Both the position numbers and the translations under genes were made by a program. Below, in pieces: positions 27,531-40,720 of a stretch of 64,000 nucleotides of DNA. Each line of letters starts with the position of its first letter. The stretch's first letter is position 1. Under the pieces are notes generated by a model. The model was not told the origin of the DNA, did no database searches, and saw only the letters and a program-made list of their open reading frames with translations. The stretch comes from Archivesica marissinica. Its lineage: Eukaryota > Mollusca > Bivalvia > Venerida > Vesicomyidae. The stretch is from contig CM026391.1 of NCBI GenBank assembly GCA_014843695.1, forward strand, positions 33,733,445 through 33,797,444, given 5' to 3'.

Positions 27531-30500
27531 TGGGGTATCGAGAGGCGCTTCTAATTAATGGGGTATCGAGAGGCGCTTCTAAGTAATGGGGTATCGAGAG
27601 AAGCTTCTAAGTAATGGGGTATCGAGGGGCGCTTCTAAGTAATGAGGTATCGAGGGGCGTTTCTAAGTAATGGGGTGTCGAGGGGCGCTTCTAAGTTATG
27701 GGGTATCGAGATGCGCCTCTAAGTAATGGGGTATCGAGGGGCGCTTCTAAGTAATGGGATATCGATGGGCGCTTCTAAGTAATGGGGTATCGAGAAAAGC
27801 TTCTAAGTAATGGGGTATCGAGAGAAGCTTCAAAGTAATGGGGTGTTGAGGGGCGCTTCTAAGTAATGGGATGTCGAGAGAAGCTACTAAGTAATGGGGT
27901 ATCGAGAGAAGCTTATAAATATTGGAGTATCGAGAGAAGCTTCAAAGTAATGGGATGTCAAGAGAAACTTCTAAATAATGGGATGCCGAGGGGCGCTTCT
28001 AAGTAATGGGGTATCGAGAGGTGCTTCTAAGTAATGGGGTGTCGAGAGGCGCTTCTAAGTAATGGGGTATCGAGAGAAGCTTCTAAGTAATGGGATGTCT
28101 AGAGGCGCTTCTAAGTAATGGGATGTCGAGAGAAGCTTCTAAATAATGGGATGACGAGATGCGCTTCTAAGTAATGGGGTATCGAGAGAAGCTTCTAAAT
28201 AATGGGGTATCGAGGGGTGCCTCTAAGTAATGGGGTATCGAGGCGCGCTTCTAAGTAATGGGGTGTCGAGGGGCGCTTCTAAGTAATGGGGTATCGAGAG
28301 AATCTTCTAAGTAATGGGGTATCAAGAGAAGCTTCAAAGTAATGGGGTGTTGAGGGGCGCTTCTAAGTAATAGGATGTCGAGAGAAGCTACTAAGTAATG
28401 GGGTATGGAGAGAAGCTTCTAAGTATTGGGGTATCGAGAGAAGCTTCAAAGTAATGGGATGTCAAGAGAAGCCTCTAAATAATGGGATATCGAGAGAAGC
28501 TTCTAAGTAATGGGGTGTCGCTGGGCGCTTCTAAGTAATGGGATGTCCAGGGGCGCTTCTAAGTAATGGGTTGTCGAGGGGCGCTTCTAAGTAATGGGGT
28601 ATCGAGAGGTGCTTCTAAGTAATGGGGTGTCGAGAGGCGCTTCTAAGTAATGGGGTATCGAGAGAAGCTTCTAAGTAATGGGATTTCTAGAGGCGCCTTT
28701 AAGTAACGGGATGTCGAGAGAAGCTTCTAAATAATGGGATGTCGAGAGGCGCTTCTAAGTAATGGGGTATCGAGAGAAGCTTCTAAGTAATGGGATGTCT
28801 AGAGGCACTTCTAAGTTATGGGGTATCGAGGGGCTCTTCTAAGTAATGGTGTATCGAGAGGCATTTCTAAGTAATGGGGTATCGAGAGAAGCTTCTAAGT
28901 AATGGGATGTCGAGAGGCGCTTCTAAGTAATGGGGTATCTAGAGAAGCTTCTAAGTAATGGGATGTCTAGAGGCGCTTCTAAGTAATGGGATGTCGAGGG
29001 GCGATTTTAAGTAATGGTATGTCGAGAGAAGCTTCTAAGTAATGGGGTATCGAGAGAAGCTTCTAAGTAATGAGATGTCTATTGGCACTTCTAAGTAATG
29101 TGATGTCGAGAGAAGCTTCTAAGTAATGGGGTATCAAGTGAAGCTTCTAAGTAATGGGGTATCGAGGGGCGCTTCTAAGTAATGGGGTATCGAGAGAAGC
29201 TTCTAAGTAATGGGGTATCGAGCGAAGCTTCTAAGTAATGGGGTATCGAGGGGCGCTTCTAAGTAATGGGGTATCGAGAAAAGCTTCCAAGTAATGGGGT
29301 ATCGAGAGGCGCTTCTAAGTAATGGGGTATCGAGGGGCGCTTGTAAGTAATGGGGTATCGAGAGAAGCTTCTAAGTAATGGGGTATCGAGGGGCGCTTCT
29401 AAGTAATGGGGTATCGAGGGGCGCTTCTAAGTTATGGGGTGTCGAGGGGCGCTTCTAAGTAATGGGGTATCAAGATGCGCCTCTAAGTAATGGGGTATCG
29501 AGGGGCGCTTCTGAGTAATGGGGTATCGAGGGGCGCTTCTAAGTTATGGGGTGTCGAGGGGCGCTTCTAAGTAATGGGGTATCAAGATGCGCCTCTAAGT
29601 AATGGGGTATCGAGATGCGCCTCTAAGTAATGGGGTATCAAGGGGTGCTTCTGAGTAATGGGGTATCGAGGTGCGCTTATAAGTAATGGGGTATCGAGAG
29701 AAGCTTCTAAGTAATGGGGTATCTAGAGAAGCTTCTAAGTAATGGGGTATCGAGAGAAGCTTCTAAGTAATGGTGTATCGAAGGAAATTCAAAGTAATGG
29801 GGTGTTGAGGGGCGCTTCTAAGTAATGGGATGTCGAGAGAAGCTACTAAGTAATGGGGTATTGAGAGAAGCTTCTAAATATTGGGGTATCGAGAGAAGCT
29901 TCAAAGTAATGGGATGTCAAGAGAAGCTTCTAAATAATGGGATGTCGAGGGGCGCTTCTAAGTGATGGGGTATCTTGAGGTGCTTCTAAGTAATGGGGTG
30001 TCGAGAGGCGCTTCTAAGTAATGGGGTATTGAGAGAAGCTTCTAAGTAATGGGATGTCTAGAGGCGCTTCTAAGTAATGGGGTATCGAGAGAAGCTTCTA
30101 AGTAATGGGATGTCGAGAGTCGCTTCTATGTAATGGGGTATCGAGAGTTGCTTCTAAGCAATGGTGCATCGAGAGTTGCTTCTAAGCAATGGGGTATCGA
30201 GTGGCGCTTCTAAGTAATGGGATGTCGAGAGGCGCTTCTAAGAAATGGGGTATCTAGAGGTGCTTCTAAGTAATGGGATGTCGAGAGGCGCTTCAAAGTA
30301 ATGGGGTATCGAGAGGTGCGTCTAAGTAATGGGGTATCGAGTGGCGCTTCTAAGTAATGGGATGTCGAGAGGCGCTTCTAATTAATGGGGTATCGAGAGA
30401 AGCTTCTAAGTAATGGGATGTCGAGAGGCGCTTCTAAGTAATGGGGTATCGAGAGGTGCTTCTAAGTAATGGGGTATCGTGTGGCGCTTCTAAGTAATGG

Positions 30501-32706
30501 GGTATCGAGAGAAGTTTCTAAGTAATGGGATGTCTAGAGGCACTTCTAAGTAATGGGGTATCGAGGGGCGCTTGTAAGTAATGGTGTTTCGAGAGGCGTT
30601 TCTAAGTAATGGGGTATCGAGAGAAGCTTCTAAGTAATGGGATGTCGAGAGGCGCTTCTAAGTAATGGGGTATCGAGAGAATCTTCTAAGTAATGGGATG
30701 TCTAGAGGCGCTTCTAAGTAATGAGATGTCTATGGGCACTTCTAAGTAATGTGATGTCGAGAGAAGCTTCTAAGTAATGGGGTATCGAGAGAAGCTTCTA
30801 AGTATTGGGGTATCGAGAGAAGCTTCTAAGTAATGGGGCATCGAGGGGCGCCTCTAAGTAATGGGTATCGAGAAAAGCTTCTAAGTAATGGGGTATCGAG
30901 AGGCGCTTCTAAGTAATGGGGTATCGAGAGAAGCTTCTAAGTAATGGAGTATCGAGGGGCGCTTCTAAGTAATGGGGTATCGAGAGAAGCTTCTAAATAA
31001 TGGGATGTCGAGAGGCGCTTCTAAGTAATGGGGTATCGAGAGGCGCTTCTAAGTAATGGGGTATCGAGTGGCGCTTCTAAGTAATGGGATGTCGAGAGGC
31101 GCTTCTAAGTAATGGGGTATATAAAGGTGCTTCTAAGTAATGAGATGTCGAGAGGCGCTTCTAAGTAATGGGGTATCGAGAGGTGCTTCTAAGTAATGGG
31201 GTATCGAGTGGCACTTCTAAGTAATGGGATGTCGAGAGGCGCTTCTAAGTAATGGGGTATCGAGAGAAGCTTCTAAGTAATGGGATGTCGAGAGGCGCTT
31301 CTAAGTAATGGGGTATCGAGAGGTGCTTCTAAGTAATGGGGTATCGAGTGGCGCTTCTAAGTAATGGGGTATCGAGAGAAGTTTCTAAGTAATGGGATGT
31401 CTAGAGGCACTTCTAAGTAATGGGGTTTCGAGGGGCGCTTCTAAGTAATGGTGTTTCGAGAGGCGTTTCTAAGTAATGGGGTATCGAGAGAAGCTTCTAA
31501 GTAATGGGATGTCGTGAGGCGCTTCTAAATAATGGGGTATTGAGAGAATCTTCTAAGTAATGGGATGTCTAAAGGCGCTTCTAAGTAATGGGATGTCGAG
31601 GGGCGCTTTTAAGTAATGGGATTTCGAGAGAAGCTTCTAAGTAATGGGGTATCGAGAGAAGCTTCTAAGTAATGGGGTATCGAGAGAAGCTTCTAAGTAA
31701 TGAGATGTCTATGGGCACTTCTAAGTAATGGGATGTCGAGAGAAGCTTCTAAGTAATGGGGTATCGAGAGAAGCTTCTAAATAATGGGGTATCGAGGGGC
31801 GCTTCTAAGTAATGGGGTATCGAGAGAAGCTTCTAAGTAATTGGGTATCGAGAGAAGCTTCTAAGTAATGGGGTATCGAGGGGCGCCTCTAAGTAATGGG
31901 TATCGAGAAAAGCTTCTAAGTAATGGGGTATCGAGAGGCGCCTCTAAGTAATGGGGTATCGAGGGGCGCTTCTAAGTAGTGGGGTATCGAGAGAAGCTTC
32001 TAAGTAATGGAGCATCGAGGGGCGCTTCTAAGTAATGGGGTATCGAGAGAAGCTTCTAAGTAATGGGGTATCGAGAGAAGCCTCTAAGTAATGGGGTGTC
32101 GAGGGGCGCTTCTAAGTAATGGGGTATCGAGAAAAGCTACTAAGTAATGGGGTATCGAGAGGCGCCTCTACGTAATGGGGTATCGAGGGGCGCTTCTAAG
32201 TAATGGGGTATCGAGAGAAGCTTCTAAGTAATGGGGTATCGAGGGGCGCTTCTAAGTATGGGGTATCGAGGGGCGCTTCAAAGTAATGGGGTGTCGAGGG
32301 GCGCTTCTAAGTAATGGGGTATCGAGGGGCGCTTCTAAGTAATGGGGTATCGAGGGGCGCTTCTAAGTAATGGGGTATCGAGGGGCGCTTCTAAGTAATG
32401 GGGTATCGAGAGAAGCTTCTAAGTAATGGGGTATCGAGAGAAGCTTCTAAGTAATGGGGTATCGAGAGAAGCTTCAAAGTAATGGGGTGTCGCTGGGCGC
32501 TTCTACGTAATGGGATGTCGAGAGAAGCTTCTAAGTAATGGGGTGTCGCTGGGCGCTTCTACGTAATGGGATGTCCAGGGGCGCTTCTAACTTATGGGAT
32601 GTCGAGAGAAGCTTCTAAGTAATGGGATGTAGGGAGGCGATTCTAGGTAATGGGATGTAGGGAGGCGATTCTAAGTAATGGGGTATCAATAGGGGTTCTA
32701 AGAGGG

Positions 32707-32866
32707 GCACGGCTGTCTCGGCTGTCATTTTAACATCCCTCCATAGTATAGCAGTTAGGTTATTCCATATACAATGTGGCTATGTTTCGAAATGATTAGA
32801 AGACAATTACACACATATGGAGCTTAATCAACGGTTCAACCTCGGTTAATCCTTTGCTTCAACGGA
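32707..32866. other. Unique 160-bp spacer between two satellites
   Basis: No tandem period, open frame or recognised element is visible. It starts with a short direct repeat (GGCTGTCTCGGCTGTC) just past the decayed end of the 28-bp array, and it is the only non-repetitive DNA between 1 and 43470. Confidence 0.8.
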
Positions 32867-33159
32867 GGGATGAACAGACGGACGGATATAGACAGACGGA
32901 CGGATATGAACAGACGGACGGATATGAACAGACGGACGGATATAGACAGATGGACGGATATGAACAGACGGACGGATATAGACAGAAGGACGGATATGAA
33001 CAGACGTACGGATATAGACAGACGGAATGATATAGACATAAGGACGAATATAGAGAGACGGTTATGAACAGACGGACAGATATAGACAGACTGACGAATA
33101 TAGACAGACGAACGGATATAGACAGATGGACGGATATAGACAGACGAACGGATGTAGAC

Positions 33160-36100
33160 AGACGAACGGATATGAACATACGAACGGATATGAACAGACG
33201 GACGGATATACAGACGGACGGATATAGACAGACAGACGGATATAGACAGACGGAAGGATATAGACGGACGGACGGATATAGACAGATGGACGGATATAGA
33301 CAGACGAACGGATATGAACATACGAACGTATATGAACAGACGGACGGATATACAGACGGAATGATATAGACGGACGGACGGATATAGACAGATGGACAGA
33401 TATACATACGGACGGATATAGACAGACGGAATGATATAGACGGACGGACGGATATAGACAGACGAACGGATGTAGACAGACGAACGGATATGAACATACG
33501 AACGGATATGAACAGACGGACGGATATACAGACGGACGGATATAGACAGACGGACGGATATAGACAGACGGAAGGATATAGACGGACGGACGGATATAGA
33601 CAGATGGACGGATATAGACAGACGAACGGATATGAACATACGAACGGATATGAACAGACGGACGGATATACAGACGGAATGATATAGACGGACGGACGGA
33701 TATAGACAGACGCACGGATATGAACAGACGAACGGATATAGACAGATGGACGGATATGAACAGACGGACGGATATAGACAGATGGACGGATATGAACAGA
33801 CGAACGGATATAGACAGACGGACGGATATAGACTGACGGACGGATATGAACAGACGGACGAATATAGACAGACGGACGGATATGAACAGACGGACGGATA
33901 TAGACAGACAGACGGATATGAACAGACGGACGAATATGAACAGACGTACGGATATAGACAGACGAACGGATATGAACAGACGGACGGATATAGACAGACG
34001 GACGGATATGAACAGACGGATGAATATGAACAGACGTACGGATATAGACAGACGGACGGATATAGACAGACGGACGGATATAGACAGATGGACGGATATA
34101 GACAGACGGACGGATATAGACAGATGGACGGATATAGACAGATGGACGAATATAGACAGATGGACGGATATAGACAGATGGACGGATATAGACAGATGGA
34201 CGGATATAGACAGATGGACGGATATAGACATATGGACGGATATAGACAGACGGACGGATATAGACAGATGGACGGATATAGACAGACGCACGGATATGAA
34301 CAGACGGACGGATATAGACAGATGGACGAATATAGACAGACGCACGGATATAGACAGACGCACGGATATAGACAGACGCACGGATATAGACAGACGGACG
34401 GATATAGACAGACGCACGGATATAGACAGACGGACGGATATAGACGGATGGACGGATATAGACAGATGGACGGATATAGACAGATGGACGGATATAGACA
34501 GATGGACGGATATAGACAGACGGACGGATATAGACAGATGGATGGATATAGACAGATGGACGGATATAGACAGACGGACGGATATAGACAGACGGACGGA
34601 TATAGACAGATGGACGGATATAGACGGACGGACGGATATAGACAGATGGACGGATATAGACAGACGGACGGATATAGACAGATGGACGGATATAGACGGA
34701 CGGACGGATATAGACAGATGGACGGATATAGACAGATGGATGGATATAGACAGACGGACGGATATAGACGGACGGACGGATATAGACAGACGGACGGATA
34801 TAGACAGACGGACGGATATAGACAGATTGACGGATATAGACAGATGGACGGATATAGACAGATGGACGGATATAGACAGACGGACGGATATAGACAGATT
34901 GACGGATATAGACAGACGCACGGATATAGACAGATGGACGGATATAGACAGACGCACGGATATAGACAGACGCACGGATATAGACAGACTGAAGGATATA
35001 GACAGACGGACGGATATAGACAGACGCACGGATATAGACAGATGGACGGATATAGACAGATGGACGGATATAGACAGATGGACGGATGTAGACAGACGAA
35101 CGGATATGAACATACGAACGGATATGAACAGACGGACGGATATACAGACGGACGGATATAGACAGACGGACGGATATAGACAGATGGAATGATATAGACG
35201 GATGGACGGATATAGACAGACGAACGGATGTAGACAGACGAACGGATATGAACATACGAACGGATATGAACAGACGGACGGATATACAGACGGACGGATA
35301 TAGACAGACGGACGGATATATACAGACGGACGGATATAGACAGACGGACGGATATAGACAGACGGAAGGATATAGACGGACGGACGGATATAGACAGATG
35401 GACGGATATAGACAGACCAACGGATATGAACATACGAACGGATATGAACAGACGGACGGATATACAGACGGAATGATATAGACGGACGGACGGATATAGA
35501 CAGACGGAATGATATAGACGGACGGACGGATATAGACAGACGCACGGATATGAACAGACGAACGGATATAGACAGATGGACGGATATGAACAGACGGACG
35601 GTTATAGACAGATGGACGGATATGAACAGACGAACGGATATAGACAGACGGACGGATATAGACAGACGGACGGATATGAACAGACGGACGGATATAGACA
35701 GACGGACGGATATGAACAGACGGACGAATATGAACAGACGTACGGATATAGACAGACGGGCGGATATAGACAGACGTACGGATATAGACAGATGGACGGA
35801 TATAGACAGACGGACGGATATAGACAGATGGACGGATATAGACAGATGGACGAATATAGACAGATGGACGTATATAGACAGATGGACGGATATAGACAGA
35901 TGGACGGATATAGACAGATGGACGGATATAGACATATGGACGGATATAGACAGACGGACGGATATAGACAGATGGACGGATATAGACAGACGCACGGATA
36001 TGAACAGACGGACGGATATAGACAGATGGACGAATATAGACAGACGCACGGATATAGACAGACGCACGGATATAGACAGACGCACGGATATAGACAGACG

Positions 36101-39100
36101 GACGGATATAGACAGACGCACGGATATAGACAGACGGACGGATATAGACGGATGGACGGATATAGACAGATGGACGGATATAGACAGATGGACGGATATA
36201 GACAGATGGACGGATATAGACAGACGGACGGATATAGACAGATGGACGGATATAGACAGACGGACGGATATAGACAGACGGACGGATATAGACAGATGGA
36301 CGGATATAGACAGACGGACGGATATAGACAGATGGACGGATATAGACAGACGGACGGATATAGACAGACGGACGGATATAGACAGACGGACGGATATAGA
36401 CAGATGGACGGATATAGACAGATGGACGGATATAGACAGACGGACGGATATAGACAGACGGACGGATATAGACAGACGCACGGATATGAACAGACGGACG
36501 GATGTAGACAGACGAACGGATATGAACATACGAACGGATATGAACAGACGGACGGATATACAGACGGACGGATATAGACAGACGGACGGATATAGACAGA
36601 CGGAAGGATATAGACGGACGGACGGATATAGACAGACGAACGGATGTAGACAGACGAACGGATATGAACATACGAACGGATATGAACAGACGGACGGATA
36701 TACAGACGGACGGATATATACAGACGGACGGATATAGACAGACGGACGGATATAGACAGACGGAAGGATATAGACGGACGGACGGATATAGACAGATGGA
36801 CGGATATAGACAGACGAACGGATATGAACATACGAACGGATATGAACAGACGGACGGATATACAGACGGAATGATATAGACGGACGGACGGATATAGACA
36901 GACGGAATGATATAGACGGACGGACGGATATAGACAGACGCACGGATATGAACAGACGAACGGATATAGACAGATGGACGGATATGAACAGACGGACGGT
37001 TATAGACAGATGGACGGATATGAACAGACGAACGGATATAGACAGACGGACGGATATAGACAGACGGACGGATATGAACAGACGGACGGATATAGACAGA
37101 CGGACGGATATGAACAGACGGACGAATATGAACAGACGTACGGATATAGACAGACGGACGGATATAGACAGACGTACGGATATAGACAGATGGACGGATA
37201 TAGACAGACGGACGGATATAGACAGATGGACGGATATAGACAGATGGACGGATATAGACAGATGGACGGATATAGACAGATGGACGGATATAGACAGACG
37301 GACGGATATAGACAGATGGACGGATATAGACAGACGCACGGATATGAACAGACAGACGGATATAGACAAATGGACGAATATAGACAGACGCACGGATATA
37401 GACAGACGCACGGATATAGACAGACGGACGGATATAGACAGACGGACGGATATAGACAGATGGACGGATATAGACAGATGGACGGATATAGACAGATGGA
37501 CGGATATAGACAGATGGATGGATATAGACAGACGCACGGATATAGACAGATTGACGGATATAGACAGATGGACGGATATAGACAGATGGACGGATATAGA
37601 CAGATGGACGGATATAGACAGACGGACGGATATAGACGGACGGACGGATATAGACAGACGGACGGATATAGACAGACGGACGGATATAGACAGATTGACG
37701 GATATAGACAGATTGACGGATATAGACAGACGCACGGATATGAACAGACGGACGGATATAGACAGACGGACGGATATGAACAGACGGACGGATATGAACA
37801 GACGGACGGATATAGACAGATGGACGGATATAGACAGACGGACGGATATAGACAGATGGACGGATATAGACAGACGCACGGATATAGACAGACGCACGGA
37901 TATAGACAGACGGAAGGATATAGACAGACGGACGGATATAGACAGATGGACGGATATAGACAGACGCACGGATATAGACAGACGGACGGATATAGACAGA
38001 CGGACGGATATAGACAGACGCACGGATATAGACAGATGGACGGATATAGACAGATGGACGGATATAGACAGATGGACGGATATAGACAGATGGACGGATA
38101 TAGACAGACGGACGGATATAGACAGATGGACGGATATAGACAGATGGACGGATATAGACAGACGCACGGATATGAACAGACGGACGGATATAGACAGACG
38201 CACGGATATGAACAGACGGACGGATGTAGACAGACGAACGGATATGAACATACGAACGGATATGAACAGACGGACGGATATACAGACGGACGGATATAGA
38301 CAGACGGACGGATATAGACAGACGGAAGGATATAGACGGACGGACGGATATAGACAGATGGACGGATATAGACAGACGAACAGATATGAACATACGAACG
38401 GATATGAACAGACGGACGGATATACAGACGGAATGATATAGACGGACGGACGGATATAGACAGATGGACAGATATACATACGGACGGATATAGACAGATG
38501 GAATGATATAGACGGATGGACGGATATAGACATACGAACGGATGTAGACAGACGAACGGATATGAACATACGAACGGATATGAACAGACGGACGGATATA
38601 CAGACGGACGGATATAGACAGACGGACGGATATATACAGACGGACGGATATAGACAGACGGACGGATATAGACAGACGGAAGGATATAGACGGACGGACG
38701 GATATAGACAGATGGACGGATATAGACAGACGAACGGATATGAACATACGAACGGATATGAACAGACGGACGGATATACAGACGGAATTATATAGACGGA
38801 CGGACGGATATAGACAGACGGAATGATATAGACGGACGGACGGATATAGACAGACGCACGGATATGAACAGACGAACGGATATAGACAGATGGACGGATA
38901 TGAACAGACGGACGGATATAGACAGATGGACGGATATGAACAGACGAACGGATATAGACAGACGGACGGATATAGACAGACGGACGGATATGAACAGACG
39001 GACGGATATAGACAGACGGACGGATATGAACAGACGGACGAATATGAACAGACGTACGGATATAGACAGACGGACGGATATGAACAGACGGACGGATATA

Positions 39101-39730
39101 GACAGACAGACGGATATGAACAGACGGACGAATATGAACAGACGTACGGATATAGACAGACGAACGGATATGAACAGACGGACGGATATAGACAGACGGA
39201 CGGATATGAACAGACGGATGAATATGAACAGACGTACGGATATAGACAGATGGACGGATATAGACAGATGGACGGATATAGACAGACGCACGGATATGAA
39301 CAGACGGACGGATATAGACAGACGCACGGATATGAACAGACGGACGGATGTAGACAGACGAACGGATATGAACATACGAACGGATATGAACAGACGGACG
39401 GATATACAGACGGACGGATATAGACAGACGGACGGATATAGACAGACGGAAGGATATAGACGGACGGACGAATATAGACAGATGGACGGATATAGACAGA
39501 CGAACGGATATGAACATACGAACGGATATGAACAGACGGACGGATATACAGACGGAATGATATCGACGGACGGACGGATATAGACAGATGGACAGATATA
39601 CATACGGACGGATATAGACAGATGGAATGATATAGACGGATGGACGGATATAGACAGACGAACGGATGTAGACAGACGAACGGATATGAACATACGAACG
39701 GATATGAACAGACTGACGGATATACAGACG
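33160..39730. repeat. Recurring composite spacer and block duplications in the 18-bp array
   Basis: A characteristic string of variants (GAACATACGAACGG, GGATATACAGACGG, GACAGACGGAAGG, then a GGAATGATATAGACGG unit) marks repeating block ends. GGAATGATATAG-type units lie near 33359, 33677, 35470, 36869, 38431, 38784 (GAATTATA) and 39554. Between them the blocks are long duplications: the rare CGGTTATAGACAG occurs at 35599 and 36997 (offset 1398). The array is thus built from 0.3-1.8 kb higher-order blocks bounded by one composite spacer. Confidence 0.75.
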
Positions 39731-40720
39731 GACGGATATAGACAGACGGACGGATATATACAGACGGACGAATATAGACAGACGAACGGATATAGACAGA
39801 CGGAAGGATATAGACGGACGGACGGATATAGACAGATGGACGGATATAGACAGACGGACGGATATAGACAGACGGACGGATATAGACAGACGGACGGATA
39901 TAGACAGACGCACGGATATAGACAGATGGACGGATATAGACAGATGGACGGATATAGACAGATGGACGGATATAGACAGATGGACGGATATAGACAGACG
40001 GACGGATATAGACAGACGGACGGATATAGACAGACGGACGGATATAGACAGACGGACGGATATAGACAGACGGACGGATATGAACAGACGTACGGATATA
40101 GACAGACGGACGGATATGAACAGACGGACGGATATAGACAGACAGACGGATATGAACAGACGGACGAATATGAACAGACGTACGGATATAGACAGACGAA
40201 CGGATATGAACAGACGGACGGATATAGACAGACGGACGGATATGAACAGACGGATGAATATGAACAGACGTACGGATATAGACAGACGGACGGATATAGA
40301 CAGACGGACGGATATGAACAGACGGACGGATATAGACAGATGGACGGATATAGACAGATGGACGGATATAGACAGATGGACTGATATAGACAGATGGACG
40401 GATATAGACAGATGGACGGATATAGACAGACGGACGGATATAGACAGATGGACGGATATAGACAGACGCACGGATATGAACAGACAGACGGATATAGACA
40501 AATGGACGAATATAGACAGACGCACGGATATAGACAGACGCACGGATATAGACAGACGCACGGATATAGACAGACGGACGGATATAGACAGATGGACGGA
40601 TATAGACAGATGGACGGATATAGACAGATGGACGGATATAGACAGATGGATGGATATAGATAGATGCACGGATATAGACAGATTGACGGATATAGACAGA
40701 TGGACGGATATAGACAGATG
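36960..40720. repeat. 3132-bp offset duplication in the 18-bp array
   Basis: The rare TATAGACAAATGGACGAATA occurs at 37361 and 40493, exactly 3132 bp (174 x 18) apart. CAGATTGACGG follows downstream in both copies. The copies diverge afterwards, for example GATAGATGCACGG near 40650 in the second copy versus GACAGACGCACGG in the first. Confidence 0.75.

Larger units (their letters stand above)
15600..32620. repeat. Large segmental duplication of the 28-bp satellite (15.6-20.9 kb versus 26.6-32.6 kb)
   Basis: Single rare variants identify two long collinear copies. TCGAAAGGCG at 15768 pairs with 26671. GGGTATGGAGAGAAG at 17883 pairs with 28401. The GGGCGCTTCTACGTAATGGG junction at 20771 pairs with 32551. 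Offsets are 10903, 10518 and 11780 bp, drifting because each copy later gained or lost smaller blocks. The intervening 21-26.6 kb holds the 2.8-kb tandem copies. Coordinates are approximate. Confidence 0.7.
11861..32706. repeat. 28-bp satellite array (about 740 units) with HindIII palindrome
   Basis: The unit is CTTCTAAGTAATGGGG followed by TATCGAGAGAAG (28 bp). At each junction AGAAG meets CTTCT to form the perfect 10-bp palindrome AGAAGCTTCT, which contains a HindIII site. A second common unit type replaces AGAGAAGCTT with AGGGGCGCTT or AGAGGCGCTT (a HaeII-type GGCGCT). Other recurring states are GGGGTATCGAG versus GGGATGTCGAG or GGGATGTCTAG, and CTAAGTAA versus CTAAATAA. The unit length is not a multiple of three and TAA stops recur, so no frame longer than a few dozen codons exists. 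The array begins without a spacer after the 24-bp array and decays at its right end into TATCAATAGGGG and single-copy DNA. The family is not recognised and no gene was seen inside. Confidence 0.97.
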
